Part shown: positions 54,060 to 63,942 of the stretch, piece after piece
Position numbering within the stretch: the first letter of the stretch is position 1
How the letters are laid out: the number at the start of each line of letters is the position of its first letter
Assembly: GCF_020907275.1 (NCBI RefSeq)
Contig: NZ_JAJJWI010000017.1
Location: 55,542-119,541 of the forward strand
Source of the DNA: Pontibacter silvestris
GTDB lineage: Bacteria > Bacteroidota > Bacteroidia > Cytophagales > Hymenobacteraceae
Reading direction: 5' to 3'
DNA: 64,000 nt
Notes under the pieces: model-generated
What the model saw: the letters and a program-made list of their open reading frames with translations, nothing else
Told to the model about the DNA's origin: nothing
Database searches by the model: none
Program-made: the position numbers and the translations under genes

Positions 54060-55529
54060 ATGTCGTTCCGTTTCTTAAAGTTTACCTTAACTAAATGTTT
54101 CTTTATCCTGTCGCTTTTAAGTTTAGAGCTGGCTGTACCTGCCAGTGCTCAACAACAGGGAATACATCAGCAGTCAACAGAATACGAAGCTCCCACTGAT
54201 CAGTTAGTAAAGGAAAAGCTTGAGAAATGGCGTGATCAGAAGTTTGGCATGATCATTCACTGGGGGCTGTATGCAGTGCCAGGTATCATAGAGTCATGGC
54301 AGATATGCTCCGAAGACTGGATAGAAAGGGACAGCACCATTGCGTATGAAGATTACAAAAAATGGTACTGGGGCCTTAGTGAAGATTTTAATCCTGTAAA
54401 CTTCAATCCGGAGCAGTGGGCCAGTGCAGCAAAGGATGCCGGAATGCGCTACCTGGTGTTTACGACAAAGCACCATGATGGCTTTAACATGTTCGATACA
54501 AAAGAAACGGACTTTAAGATTACCAATGGGCCCTTCAAAAATAATCCACGGGCGAACGTAGCAAAATATGTATTTGATGCTTTTCGTAAGGAGGGTTTTA
54601 TGATTGGTGCCTATTTTTCAAAACCAGACTGGCATTCAGAATATTTCTGGTGGCCTAAATATGCTACTCCTGATCGCAACGTAAACTATGACATTCGGAA
54701 GCATGCCTGGCGCTGGGATCAGTACAAACAGTTTACCTATAATCAGATTAGTGAGTTGATGCATGACTATGGGTCGATGGATATTCTGTGGCTTGATGGG
54801 GGATGGGTAAGGCCACTGGAAACTGTTAATGATGAAGTACGCGCATGGGGGGCTCCTATACCAGAGTTTAGCCAGGAAGTAGATATGCCACGCATCGCCG
54901 GCATGGCACGAGAAGCGCAACCAGGTTTGCTTATAGTAGACCGTACCGTGCATGGACCTTATGAAAATTACCAGACGCCGGAGCAGCGTGTGCCGGAAAA
55001 TAAAATAGATAACCCCTGGGAGAGTTGCCTGACGCTTGGCAATAATTGGGGTTATGTACCAAACGATCAGTTTAAGTCATCAACCAAAGTTATTCATTCT
55101 TTAGTAGAGGTAGTAGCTAAAGGAGGAAGTTTGCTGCTGGGTGTGGGACCAAAACCTGATGGCACACTGCCTGATGAAGCTGTGCAGCGTATGGCTGAGA
55201 TAGGGAAGTGGCTGGATGCGAATGGGGATGCTATTTACAGTACACGTACAACAGAACATTTCCAGGATGGCAGTACCTATTTCACACAGGGAAAAGAAGG
55301 AGTACGCTATGCTATTGCCTGTATAAAAGAAGGAGAGACAGTTCCTGCGACAGTAGAATGGGTTGGCAATGCACCAAAACGCGGCAGTAAAATGAAACTC
55401 TTACAAAACGGAAAAGTTGTAAAGTGGGTAAAGGATGGGGATAAGGTAAAAGTTTTCCTTCCTAATTATGTAGCAGGCTCGAAAGGGACTTATCCTGCTT
55501 TAGCATTTTCGTTTACGGTAGATAAATAG
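54060..55529 (+). CDS. GH29 alpha-L-fucosidase (copy 1)
   Basis: A 489-residue secreted GH29 enzyme releasing alpha-linked L-fucose. Signal peptide (LELAVPASAQ). Catalytic nucleophile Asp246 in MDILWLDGGW; TKHHDGFNMFDTKETDF and the N-terminal KFGMIIHWGLYAVPG are diagnostic. The acid/base is not evident from motif alone. It differs clearly from the second GH29 gene, so the two probably act on different fucose linkages. Confidence 0.92.
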   Translation: MSFRFLKFTLTKCFFILSLLSLELAVPASAQQQGIHQQSTEYEAPTDQLVKEKLEKWRDQKFGMIIHWGLYAVPGIIESWQICSEDWIERDSTIAYEDYKKWYWGLSEDFNPVNFNPEQWASAAKDAGMRYLVFTTKHHDGFNMFDTKETDFKITNGPFKNNPRANVAKYVFDAFRKEGFMIGAYFSKPDWHSEYFWWPKYATPDRNVNYDIRKHAWRWDQYKQFTYNQISELMHDYGSMDILWLDGGWVRPLETVNDEVRAWGAPIPEFSQEVDMPRIAGMAREAQPGLLIVDRTVHGPYENYQTPEQRVPENKIDNPWESCLTLGNNWGYVPNDQFKSSTKVIHSLVEVVAKGGSLLLGVGPKPDGTLPDEAVQRMAEIGKWLDANGDAIYSTRTTEHFQDGSTYFTQGKEGVRYAIACIKEGETVPATVEWVGNAPKRGSKMKLLQNGKVVKWVKDGDKVKVFLPNYVAGSKGTYPALAFSFTVDK

Positions 55530-55596
55530 AAGCCCCGCATTTACCACAAAATATTCGACTTAGTTTTAGTAGTTTTAAAGAAGCCAGAGATTATTG

Positions 55597-57081
55597 ATGG
55601 AGAAATACAGCCGGCTTTTATTAGCTTATGCCTTTGCCAGCACTTTTTTTTCCTGTTCGACAGGTAATACTTCCACATCAAGTTATAATGTAGCTCCTCC
55701 GCAGCCAGTATATCCTGTGCCGTCCGATGCACAATTAGCCTGGCACGAGATGGAGATGAATGCTTTTATTCATTTCACGACGAACACGTTTACTGATCTG
55801 GAATGGGGATATGGTGACGAGAGCCCGTCTATATTTAACCCTTCTCAGTTAGATGCTGACCAATGGGTGCGTACATTGAAAGAGGCAGGTTTTAAAGGTG
55901 TAGTATTAACCTGCAAACACCACGATGGCTTTGCCTTATGGCCTAGCCAATACACAGAGCACTCTGTTAAAAACAGCCCCTACAAAAATGGACAGGGAGA
56001 CGTGGTGAAAGAAGTAGCTGATGCTGCAAAAAAACATGGACTGAAGTTTGGTGTTTATCTTTCTCCCTGGGACAGAAACCGTGCTGATTATGGAGAACCT
56101 TCTTACATTGCATATTATCGCAATCAGCTTAAAGAAATATTTACAGCCTACGGACCCATATTTGAAATGTGGTTTGACGGAGCTAACGGAGGCGATGGGT
56201 ACTATGGCGGAGCCAGAGAGACCCGAAATATAGACCGTTCTACTTACTATAACTGGCCTACTACACTAAACATGGTTAGGCAACTACAGCCAGACCCGCA
56301 AGTGTTGTTCTTTAGCGATGGCGGGCCTGATTTACGCTGGTGTGGTAATGAGAAAGGTATAGGAGGAGAAACGAATTGGAACACAATTAGCAACGATACA
56401 TTATATGCTGGTAAATTTGGTATTGAAGAGTTGCTGAACACAGGTGCTGAAGATGGCAATAAATGGATTCCTGCGGAAGTAAATACTTCAATCAGGCCGG
56501 GGTGGTTCTATCATGCCAAAGAAGACTCGCTGGTAAAAACACCAGAAGACCTGTTTGAAATATACCTCACCTCCGTTGGGCGTGGTTCTACTTTACTTTT
56601 AAATGTGCCACCAGACCAAAGAGGCCTCATTCATGAAAATGATGTGAAAGCACTCAAAGAATGGAAACGGCTCATAGATAGTGCTTTTAAGGAGAACTTT
56701 GCTGCGCAGGCAAAAGTTAAAGCTGATTCTTTTCGTGGGAATGCAGAAGCTTATACCGCTGCAAATCTTACAGATGGAGATAAAGAAACTTATTGGGCAA
56801 CAGCTGACGGGATAAACACGGGCACAGTAGAAATTAATTTAGGCAAAAAGCAAGCAGTAAAGTACGTGCTCCTGCAGGAATACATTAAACTAGGCCAACG
56901 CGTTAAATCTTTCTCTGTGGAGGTGTGGCAGCACAACGCATGGGAGTCTGTTGCGAATGCTACTACCATTGGTTTTAAGCGCATTCTTAAACTGGAAACC
57001 CCGGTCACTACTGATAAGATTCGCATCAAAATTACTGATGCAAAAGCTAGCCCGGTTATATCTAATATAGAAGTTTACTAA
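55597..57081 (+). CDS. GH29 alpha-L-fucosidase with F5/8 type C domain (copy 2)
   Basis: A 494-residue lipoprotein (lipid Cys20 in TFFSC). The GH29 catalytic domain has HFTTNTFTDLEWGYGDES, LTCKHHDGFALWPSQYTEHS and nucleophile Asp194 in FEMWFDGANGG; these features resemble the GH29-B group (alpha-1,3/1,4-fucosidases). A C-terminal galactose-binding-like F5/8 type C domain (about 375-494) may bind glycan. The ATG at 55597 is preferred to the TTG one codon upstream. Confidence 0.9.
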   Translation: MEKYSRLLLAYAFASTFFSCSTGNTSTSSYNVAPPQPVYPVPSDAQLAWHEMEMNAFIHFTTNTFTDLEWGYGDESPSIFNPSQLDADQWVRTLKEAGFKGVVLTCKHHDGFALWPSQYTEHSVKNSPYKNGQGDVVKEVADAAKKHGLKFGVYLSPWDRNRADYGEPSYIAYYRNQLKEIFTAYGPIFEMWFDGANGGDGYYGGARETRNIDRSTYYNWPTTLNMVRQLQPDPQVLFFSDGGPDLRWCGNEKGIGGETNWNTISNDTLYAGKFGIEELLNTGAEDGNKWIPAEVNTSIRPGWFYHAKEDSLVKTPEDLFEIYLTSVGRGSTLLLNVPPDQRGLIHENDVKALKEWKRLIDSAFKENFAAQAKVKADSFRGNAEAYTAANLTDGDKETYWATADGINTGTVEINLGKKQAVKYVLLQEYIKLGQRVKSFSVEVWQHNAWESVANATTIGFKRILKLETPVTTDKIRIKITDAKASPVISNIEVY

Positions 57082-57176
57082 TTTAAAGTTTACTTTAGAT
57101 TAAAAATAGGTAAATATAATCTGGAGCGGAAGGCACCTCATTCACATATATGATTTCATCAATAATTAGCATACCT

Positions 57177-59045
57177 ATGTTTCGTTTAAAATTACGGCTC
57201 TCACAGAGCTTGTTATTTATTTTACTGTCACTTACAGTTTCTGTAAACGCTCAGAAAAAACACACTTTCGAAATCAAGAACGGAGAATTCCTGTACGATG
57301 GCAAGGCAACACAAATTCACTCCGGTGAAATGCACTATGCCCGTATCCCAAAAGAATACTGGCGCCATCGTCTGAAGATGATGAAAGCAATGGGCTTGAA
57401 CACGGTGGCTACTTATGTTTTCTGGAACTATCATAACACAGCCCCAGGTGTCTGGGATTTCAAAACAGGTAACAGGAATCTGGCAGAATACATTAAAACA
57501 GCTCAGGAAGAAGGGCTTTTTGTTATACTGCGTCCGGGACCTTATGCCTGTGCAGAATGGGAATTTGGTGGTTACCCCTGGTGGCTGCAAAAAAATAAAG
57601 AGTTGGTGATACGCGCTAATAACAAACCCTTTCTGGACTCCTGCAACGTGTATATAAATAAGCTGGCAGAGCAGGTAAAAGACCTGCAGGTAAGCAAAGG
57701 GGGCCCGATAATTATGACTCAGGTAGAGAATGAGTTTGGCTCTTATGTGTCGCAGCGGGAAGATATACCGTTGGAAGAGCACCGTAAATATAATGCTGCT
57801 ATTAAAAAACAATTAACTGATGCTGGTTTTGAAGGGCCTTTCTTTACTTCTGATGGTACGTGGTTATTTGAAGGTGGAGCTACAGCAGGTGCTCTGCCAA
57901 CAGCCAATGGCGAAGGAAACATTGAGAACCTTAAGAAAGCGGTAAACCAATATAATGGGGGCAAAGGCCCTTATATGGTAGCGGAGTTCTACCCTGGCTG
58001 GCTAGACCACTGGGCTGAACCTTTTGTTCGCGTTGGAGCAGATCAAATTGCGAAACAGACGGAAACATACCTCAAAAACAATGTGCACTTCAACTTCTAT
58101 ATGGTGCATGGTGGTACTAACTTTGGTTTTACCTCTGGGGCCAACTATAATGAAGAACACGATATTCAGCCCGATATTACCAGTTATGACTATGATGCCC
58201 CTGTAAGCGAAGCAGGTTGGGTAACGCCAAAATACACAGCTATCCGGGAGTTGATGAAAAAATATGTGAAATATAAGATTCCGGAAGTGCCGGCACAGAT
58301 TCCTGTTATCACCGTTCCGGCTATTCAGTTAACCAAAACTGTAGACATGTTTGATCTGAAAAAAGAAATAAAACCTGTCATAAATGACACACCACTTTCC
58401 TTTGAAGATTTAAACCAGGGGCATGGTTACGTGCTTTACAGCAAGCGCTTCAATCAGCCGGTACAAGGAAAGCTGCAGGTAAAAGGCCTCCGCGATTATG
58501 CCACCGTTTATGTAAATGGGAAGAAAATAGGAGAGCTTAACCGACAGGATAATAACTATGAAATGGACATTCAAGTCCCTTTCAATGGCACACTCGAGTT
58601 GCTGGTGGAAAATATGGGACGAATTAACTATGGTGCTGAAATAGTGAACAACACGAAAGGTATCATTTCTCCGGTTTTGATCAATGACTTCGCAATAACA
58701 GGTGGCTGGAGTATGTATAAGCTTCCTTTTGATCAGGTTCCGGATCTGGAGAAGTACTCTGCCAAGAACAAAGAAGGCCGACCAACTTTATACACTGGAG
58801 CATTCGATCTGAAACAGACAGGGGATGTGTTCCTGGATATGCGGGGCTGGGGTAAGGGTATTGTATTTGTTAATGGTCATAACTTAGGCCGATACTGGAA
58901 GGTGGGGCCACAGCAAACGCTATACTTACCGGGTTGCTGGCTTAAAAAAGGAAAAAATGAGGTAGTAGTACTGGAGCAGCAGAACGATGTGCTACAAAAA
59001 GAACTTAAAACTGCAGTAAAGCCAATTTTGGAGGAGGTTCTTTAA
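57177..59045 (+). CDS. GH35 beta-galactosidase
   Basis: A 622-residue exported GH35 enzyme removing terminal beta-galactose. Signal peptide (SLTVSVNAQ). Acid/base Glu186 in TQVENEFGSY and nucleophile Glu270 in VAEFYPGW, close to the positions E188/E268 of human GLB1; FSGEMHYARIP-type HSGEMHYARIPKEYW and the C-terminal jelly-roll (GIVFVNGHNLGRYWKVGPQQTLYLPG) fit. The start ATG at 57177 gives a clean signal; an upstream ATG at 57150 is possible. Confidence 0.93.
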   Translation: MFRLKLRLSQSLLFILLSLTVSVNAQKKHTFEIKNGEFLYDGKATQIHSGEMHYARIPKEYWRHRLKMMKAMGLNTVATYVFWNYHNTAPGVWDFKTGNRNLAEYIKTAQEEGLFVILRPGPYACAEWEFGGYPWWLQKNKELVIRANNKPFLDSCNVYINKLAEQVKDLQVSKGGPIIMTQVENEFGSYVSQREDIPLEEHRKYNAAIKKQLTDAGFEGPFFTSDGTWLFEGGATAGALPTANGEGNIENLKKAVNQYNGGKGPYMVAEFYPGWLDHWAEPFVRVGADQIAKQTETYLKNNVHFNFYMVHGGTNFGFTSGANYNEEHDIQPDITSYDYDAPVSEAGWVTPKYTAIRELMKKYVKYKIPEVPAQIPVITVPAIQLTKTVDMFDLKKEIKPVINDTPLSFEDLNQGHGYVLYSKRFNQPVQGKLQVKGLRDYATVYVNGKKIGELNRQDNNYEMDIQVPFNGTLELLVENMGRINYGAEIVNNTKGIISPVLINDFAITGGWSMYKLPFDQVPDLEKYSAKNKEGRPTLYTGAFDLKQTGDVFLDMRGWGKGIVFVNGHNLGRYWKVGPQQTLYLPGCWLKKGKNEVVVLEQQNDVLQKELKTAVKPILEEVL

Positions 59046-59146
59046 TAGGAGAGCACAAGCGAATTGACTATAAAGGTTTACCAGCAATTGGAGTAATCTT
59101 CTTAAGAGTGACTAATACCAGAGTTGCTTTTCAACACTAATCAGAC

Positions 59147-61543
59147 ATGATCAAGTACATTATTATTGGCTTTAGCTTTATTTGTGCCACAGCTAGCTAT
59201 GCGCAGGGGGGCAAGCCTCTTTATAAAAACAGCAAAGCTTCTACAGAAGAAAGAGTAAAGGATTTACTAAGGCGAATGACGCTGGAGGAGAAGGTTGGGC
59301 AGTTATCTACCTTGCTAGGTTGGGAAATGTATCAGAAACAGGGAAATAAAGTAACAGCAAGTGCCGAATTTAAAAAAGCTGTAGAGGAACGCCACATTGG
59401 GATGCTTTGGGCAACCCTGCGGGCCGACCCCTGGACGAAGAAAACACTGACAACTGGTTTACATCCTGCTCAGGCAGCAGAAGCAACTAATGCACTGCAG
59501 AAGTATGTTGTAGAACACACGCGCTTAGGTATTCCGCTATTGCTGGCAGAAGAGTGCCCACATGGACACATGGCTATTGGTACGACTGTTTTTCCTACTT
59601 CTATCGGGCAAAGCAGCACCTGGAATCCTGCCCTGATTCAGCGTATGGCGTCTGCAATTGCTTCTGAAGCGCGTACACAGGGAGCCCACATTGGCTATGG
59701 TCCTGTGCTGGACCTGGCGCGGGAGCCACGTTGGTCACGTGTGGAAGAAACGTACGGAGAAGACCCTGTGTTGAACAGCCAGATGGGAGTAGCTATGGTA
59801 AGAGGCTTTCAGGGGGATAACCTGAAGAGTGGTGCTAATGTTATTTCCACGCTGAAGCATTTTACGGCATATGGAGTGCCGGAAGGTGGACACAACGGGG
59901 GGAGCATCAGCACAGGTTACCGGGAGTTATACCAAAGTTTTTTGCCTCCATTCCGTGAAGCGGTAAAGGCTGGGGCCTTGTCTGTTATGACGGCTTATAA
60001 CTCCATAGACGGAGTACCCTGTTCTTCAAACGAATTCCTGCTAAATGATCTTTTGCGTAAGCAGTGGAGCTTTAATGGTTTTACGGTTTCTGATTTGGGC
60101 AGTATTTCAGGTTTGGTAAGCAGCCATCATGTTGCAGCCACACCTGCTGATGCAGCAGCCTTAGCTTTAAATGCAGGTTTAGATGCAGACTTAAGTGGCT
60201 ATGGCTATGACAAAGCTTTACTGGATGCTATAAAAGCTGGTTCTGTATCTACAAAGGTTCTTGATCGGGCTGTTAGCCGGGTGTTGCGTCTTAAGTTTGA
60301 AATGGGGCTTTTTGAGAACCCTTATGTAGATCCTAAAAAAGCGACAAAGGTGGTAAAAAGTCCTGCGCATGTACAACTGGCACGTCAGGTGGCGCAGGAG
60401 TCTATCACCTTACTGAAAAATGAAAGGGAGGTACTTCCGCTAAGCAAAAGCCTCAAGAGCGTTGCCATTATTGGTCCTAATGCTGATAATATGTACAACC
60501 AATTAGGTGATTATACCGCTCCTCAGCCTGAAAATAACATTGTAACAGTTCTGGAAGGTATCAAAGGTAAAGTATCTTCAAAGACCAAAGTTACTTATGT
60601 GAAAGGATGTGCTATTCGCGATACAACTACGGCAAGTATAGCAGAGGCTGTTGCGGCTGCCCAAAATGCAGAAGTAGCCGTGGTGGTATTAGGAGGTTCC
60701 AGTGCCCGCGATTTTAAAACTGAATACCAGAGCACAGGCGCTGCTACCGTCACAGGAGCTGCAGGAACTGAAATGATTAGCGATATGGAAAGCGGGGAAG
60801 GATATGATCGTGCTACACTTGATCTGTTAGGCAAGCAACTGGAGCTGCTTCAGGAGATAGTTAAAACTGGAACACCTGTGGTGGTGGTACTCATAAAAGG
60901 CCGCCCGCTTAACCTGAACTGGATTAATGCCAATGTACCTGCCGTACTGGATGCCTGGTACCCAGGGCAGGAAGGTGGTAATGCCATAGCTGATGTGCTT
61001 TTTGGGGATTATAACCCTGCCGGACGTTTGCCTGTTTCTGTGCCGAAGCATGTAGGGCAGCTTCCTGTTTACTATAACTTTAAAAGACCTGCTAAGCATG
61101 ATTATGTGGAAACAGATGCCAAGCCTTTGTACAGTTTTGGTCATGGCTTGAGTTATGCAACATTTGAGTACAGCGACCTTCACGTTAATATTTCTGAAAA
61201 CCAAAATGATGTACAGGCACAAGTGCTTTTTAATGTGAAAAACACAAGTACCCGCGATGGCGATGAAGTGGTGCAACTATACCTGCGAGACAATGTCAGT
61301 TCAACGGTTACGCCAATAAAGCAACTGAGGAAGTTTCAACGGATTCACTTAAAGGCAGGGGAACAGCAAGCTGTAGAACTTACATTAAATGCAGAGGACC
61401 TGATGCTGCTGGACACAAAGATGCAATGGATGGTTGAGCCTGGTGAATTTACTATAATGGTGGGAGCATCTTCAGAAGATATTAGGCTAACAACTGATTT
61501 CAGAGTGAAAAATACTATTCAGTTATCTTCTTTAGGAGAGTGA
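59147..61543 (+). CDS. GH3 beta-glycosidase
   Basis: A 798-residue exported GH3 enzyme with (alpha/beta)8 barrel, alpha/beta sandwich and C-terminal fibronectin type III-like domain (about 690-780). Nucleophile Asp316 in TVSDLGSISGL; KHFTAYGVPEGG and GVPCSSNEFLL are typical of the glucosidase/xylosidase branch, and the NagZ motif (KHFPGHG...D-x-H) is absent. Linkage beta-glucosidase versus beta-xylosidase is not decided by sequence. It is in the PUL after GH35. Confidence 0.92.
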   Translation: MIKYIIIGFSFICATASYAQGGKPLYKNSKASTEERVKDLLRRMTLEEKVGQLSTLLGWEMYQKQGNKVTASAEFKKAVEERHIGMLWATLRADPWTKKTLTTGLHPAQAAEATNALQKYVVEHTRLGIPLLLAEECPHGHMAIGTTVFPTSIGQSSTWNPALIQRMASAIASEARTQGAHIGYGPVLDLAREPRWSRVEETYGEDPVLNSQMGVAMVRGFQGDNLKSGANVISTLKHFTAYGVPEGGHNGGSISTGYRELYQSFLPPFREAVKAGALSVMTAYNSIDGVPCSSNEFLLNDLLRKQWSFNGFTVSDLGSISGLVSSHHVAATPADAAALALNAGLDADLSGYGYDKALLDAIKAGSVSTKVLDRAVSRVLRLKFEMGLFENPYVDPKKATKVVKSPAHVQLARQVAQESITLLKNEREVLPLSKSLKSVAIIGPNADNMYNQLGDYTAPQPENNIVTVLEGIKGKVSSKTKVTYVKGCAIRDTTTASIAEAVAAAQNAEVAVVVLGGSSARDFKTEYQSTGAATVTGAAGTEMISDMESGEGYDRATLDLLGKQLELLQEIVKTGTPVVVVLIKGRPLNLNWINANVPAVLDAWYPGQEGGNAIADVLFGDYNPAGRLPVSVPKHVGQLPVYYNFKRPAKHDYVETDAKPLYSFGHGLSYATFEYSDLHVNISENQNDVQAQVLFNVKNTSTRDGDEVVQLYLRDNVSSTVTPIKQLRKFQRIHLKAGEQQAVELTLNAEDLMLLDTKMQWMVEPGEFTIMVGASSEDIRLTTDFRVKNTIQLSSLGE

Positions 61544-61711
61544 GGTAGGGCTTGAGTTGCCCCTAAAGTTTCTTTGGCTGGCATTAGGCAGCCGTAATCT
61601 CGCATTTTGTTTACTTGAGTACATTAGGTGGCAGGTGCAAACTGTGTCTTACTAGCTAATTGCCTCTGCCATAGTATAACTGTTTAGTGTCCTCTTGTAT
61701 TACCAAAACCT

Positions 61712-62857
61712 ATGAGAGCAAATATGAACACACCTTTACCTAAATTCCCAGTTAGCTTACTGCTGCTTATTGTGCTGCTTTTATATGGGGAAAGTAAAGC
61801 ACAGTCGCTGCCGTTTGAGGGGTTGGAGCCTCTCTTTACAAAACCTAAAAGCTATGTTGCTTTTTTTGCTGATAAAGCTCCTGTAATTGATGGAGACATA
61901 AATGATGATGTTTGGCAAGTTACTAGTTGGACTGAGGAGTTTATAGATATTGAAGGCGATGCTCAACCTAAGCCTGCTTTTGACACACGCGTGAAAATGG
62001 TGTGGAACAACACACATCTTTTTATAGCTGCTGAAATAAAAGAGCCGCACGTGTGGGCTACACTCAAACAACGTGACGAAATTATCTTTCATGATAATGA
62101 TTTTGAAGTATTTATAAATCCGGAAAATAGTACGCATCAATACTATGAAATTGAGGTAAATGCATTCAACACCATTTTCGATTTATTTATGGGCAAACCT
62201 TATAGAAATGGTGGCGGAGCCATGATTCCTTGGAACTTGGATAAACTCCAATCAGCAGTGCAGGTACAGGGGACTATGAACAACCCTAGTGATACAGATA
62301 CAGGTTGGACTGTTGAGATGGCTATCCCTTTCCGGTCTCTAACAATAGGAAACGAAACAAAAATACCAGAGGAAGGAAGCTTATGGAGGATAAACTTCTC
62401 AAGGGTAGAATGGGATACTGATATCCGGCAAGGTAAGTATATAAAAAGGAAAGATAGTAAAGGGCGCTCTTTACCAGAACATAACTGGGTATGGTCGCCT
62501 CAGGGAGTAATAAATATGCACTATCCTGAGCGTTGGGGGTATTTACAGTTCACCCGTCAGAAAGTAGGAAGTAAAGCAGTTGCTGTCTCTTTACCTTATA
62601 CTGAAATGCAAAGGAACTACCTGTGGCTGGTGTATTACAGGCAGAAAGCATATTATGAAGAACATAAACAGTATGCAACTTCACTGGCTATGCTTGGCTT
62701 CAGCAATGCCGGCCAGGTTGTGGTCGAAAAGCAGGTGAACCAACTGCGGTTGGAAGCAACCAGACATCAGTTTATGGCAACCATTCAAGGGCCTGATCGT
62801 GCCTTATGGAGCATTAACCAAGAGGGACTAATTCAAAAGCTAAATAATACTTTATGA
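61712..62857 (+). CDS. CBM9-like carbohydrate-binding protein
   Basis: A 381-residue secreted protein, signal (LLLIVLLLYGESKAQ) and a CBM9-type domain (APVIDGDINDDVWQVTSWTEEF, RVKMVWNNTHLFIAAEIKEPHV, NDFEVFINPE, GWTVEMAIPFRSL). The C-terminal ~100 residues are of unknown function. Its stop overlaps the next gene by 4 nt (ATGA), so binding protein and hydrolase are made together. Confidence 0.85.
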   Translation: MRANMNTPLPKFPVSLLLLIVLLLYGESKAQSLPFEGLEPLFTKPKSYVAFFADKAPVIDGDINDDVWQVTSWTEEFIDIEGDAQPKPAFDTRVKMVWNNTHLFIAAEIKEPHVWATLKQRDEIIFHDNDFEVFINPENSTHQYYEIEVNAFNTIFDLFMGKPYRNGGGAMIPWNLDKLQSAVQVQGTMNNPSDTDTGWTVEMAIPFRSLTIGNETKIPEEGSLWRINFSRVEWDTDIRQGKYIKRKDSKGRSLPEHNWVWSPQGVINMHYPERWGYLQFTRQKVGSKAVAVSLPYTEMQRNYLWLVYYRQKAYYEEHKQYATSLAMLGFSNAGQVVVEKQVNQLRLEATRHQFMATIQGPDRALWSINQEGLIQKLNNTL

Positions 62858-63942
62858 GAACAAGGAGAACCTTCCTCAAAGCTGGGTTAATGGCTGGAGT
62901 AGCTGCAAGCATGCCTGTATCAGCTATTGGTAAAAGCAACAGCCACAGTAAAAAGAAAAGCTGGAAGCACTGGGTGTGGATCAATCCGAACCACGACGAT
63001 AATGAAGCTGATCTTCAGAAAAAGTACAAGCAGTTTTATGAAGCAGGTATAAGGGGCATTTTTTTTGAAGCTGATAGTGAAAAGCATTTTCGTGTTGCCA
63101 AGAGCCAAAAGATGGAAGCGCACCGTTGGATGTGGACGATGAACCGGGGCGAGAAAGAACTACTGAAGGCACACCCGGAGTGGTACGCCCGTAATCGCAA
63201 AGGAGAATCCTGTGCCGACCAGCCTCCATATGTAGATTATTACCGGTGGTTATGCCCGTCCCGGGAGGAGGTGCAGCAGTACCTGGAAGAAGATGTGCGC
63301 AATATTTTAAGTAACGATTATGTTGATGGGATTCACCTGGATTATGTGCGTTTCTGTGATGTGATACTGCCGGTCAATCTTTGGGAAAATTATAATATTG
63401 AGCAAACAAAAGAGTTGCCTGAGTACGATTACTGCTACTGTGATGTATGCCGCACAAAGTTTAAAAAGTGGCGAGGAGAAGATATAAAAGATATTGAGTA
63501 TCCGGAGGCAAGCTTATCGTGGCGGCTGTTTCGTTACAATGCAGTAAATAAAATTGTGAATAGGCTAGCTGTTGTTGCCAATGAAAACAAAAAAGCCATT
63601 ACCGCTGCCGTTTTCCCTACGCCGGAAGTGGCCAGGCGCATTGTACGGCAAGACTGGACTAATTGGAACCTTACTGGCGTATGTCCCATGATTTACCATG
63701 GCTTTTATAAAGAAGATGTACGTTGGATTGGTGATGCCGTAACAGAGGGTGTGCACTTTCTGGCGGGTCGCTTTCCTCTATATGCCGGACTTTTTTTACC
63801 AGATTTCAAAAGTAATTTAGAGTTGCAGCAAGGAATGGAATATGCCCTGCAAAACGGAGCCAGTGGTATATCTTTATTCGGAGAAGTTACCGATGATGTA
63901 CTAAACGCACTTAAGAGTGCTTCCTGTACTGTGAAAGTATAA
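62854..63942 (+). CDS. Tat-exported TIM-barrel glycoside-hydrolase-like protein
   Basis: A 362-residue protein with a Tat signal (MRTRRTFLKAGL) and a TIM-barrel putative glycoside hydrolase (GHL-type family): KHWVWINPN, GIHLDYVRF with the Asp-x-x-Arg pair, a Cys cluster CYCDVCRTKFKKW, and VCPMIYHGFYKED. No named CAZy family is certain. It overlaps the CBM9-like gene by 4 nt, which suggests a two-protein unit for a specific glycan. It is the last complete gene before the right edge. Confidence 0.75.
   Translation: MRTRRTFLKAGLMAGVAASMPVSAIGKSNSHSKKKSWKHWVWINPNHDDNEADLQKKYKQFYEAGIRGIFFEADSEKHFRVAKSQKMEAHRWMWTMNRGEKELLKAHPEWYARNRKGESCADQPPYVDYYRWLCPSREEVQQYLEEDVRNILSNDYVDGIHLDYVRFCDVILPVNLWENYNIEQTKELPEYDYCYCDVCRTKFKKWRGEDIKDIEYPEASLSWRLFRYNAVNKIVNRLAVVANENKKAITAAVFPTPEVARRIVRQDWTNWNLTGVCPMIYHGFYKEDVRWIGDAVTEGVHFLAGRFPLYAGLFLPDFKSNLELQQGMEYALQNGASGISLFGEVTDDVLNALKSASCTVKV

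Noticed and set aside
57228..57812. 194-codon minus-strand frame inside GH35
   Set aside because: Antisense shadow of the catalytic domain.
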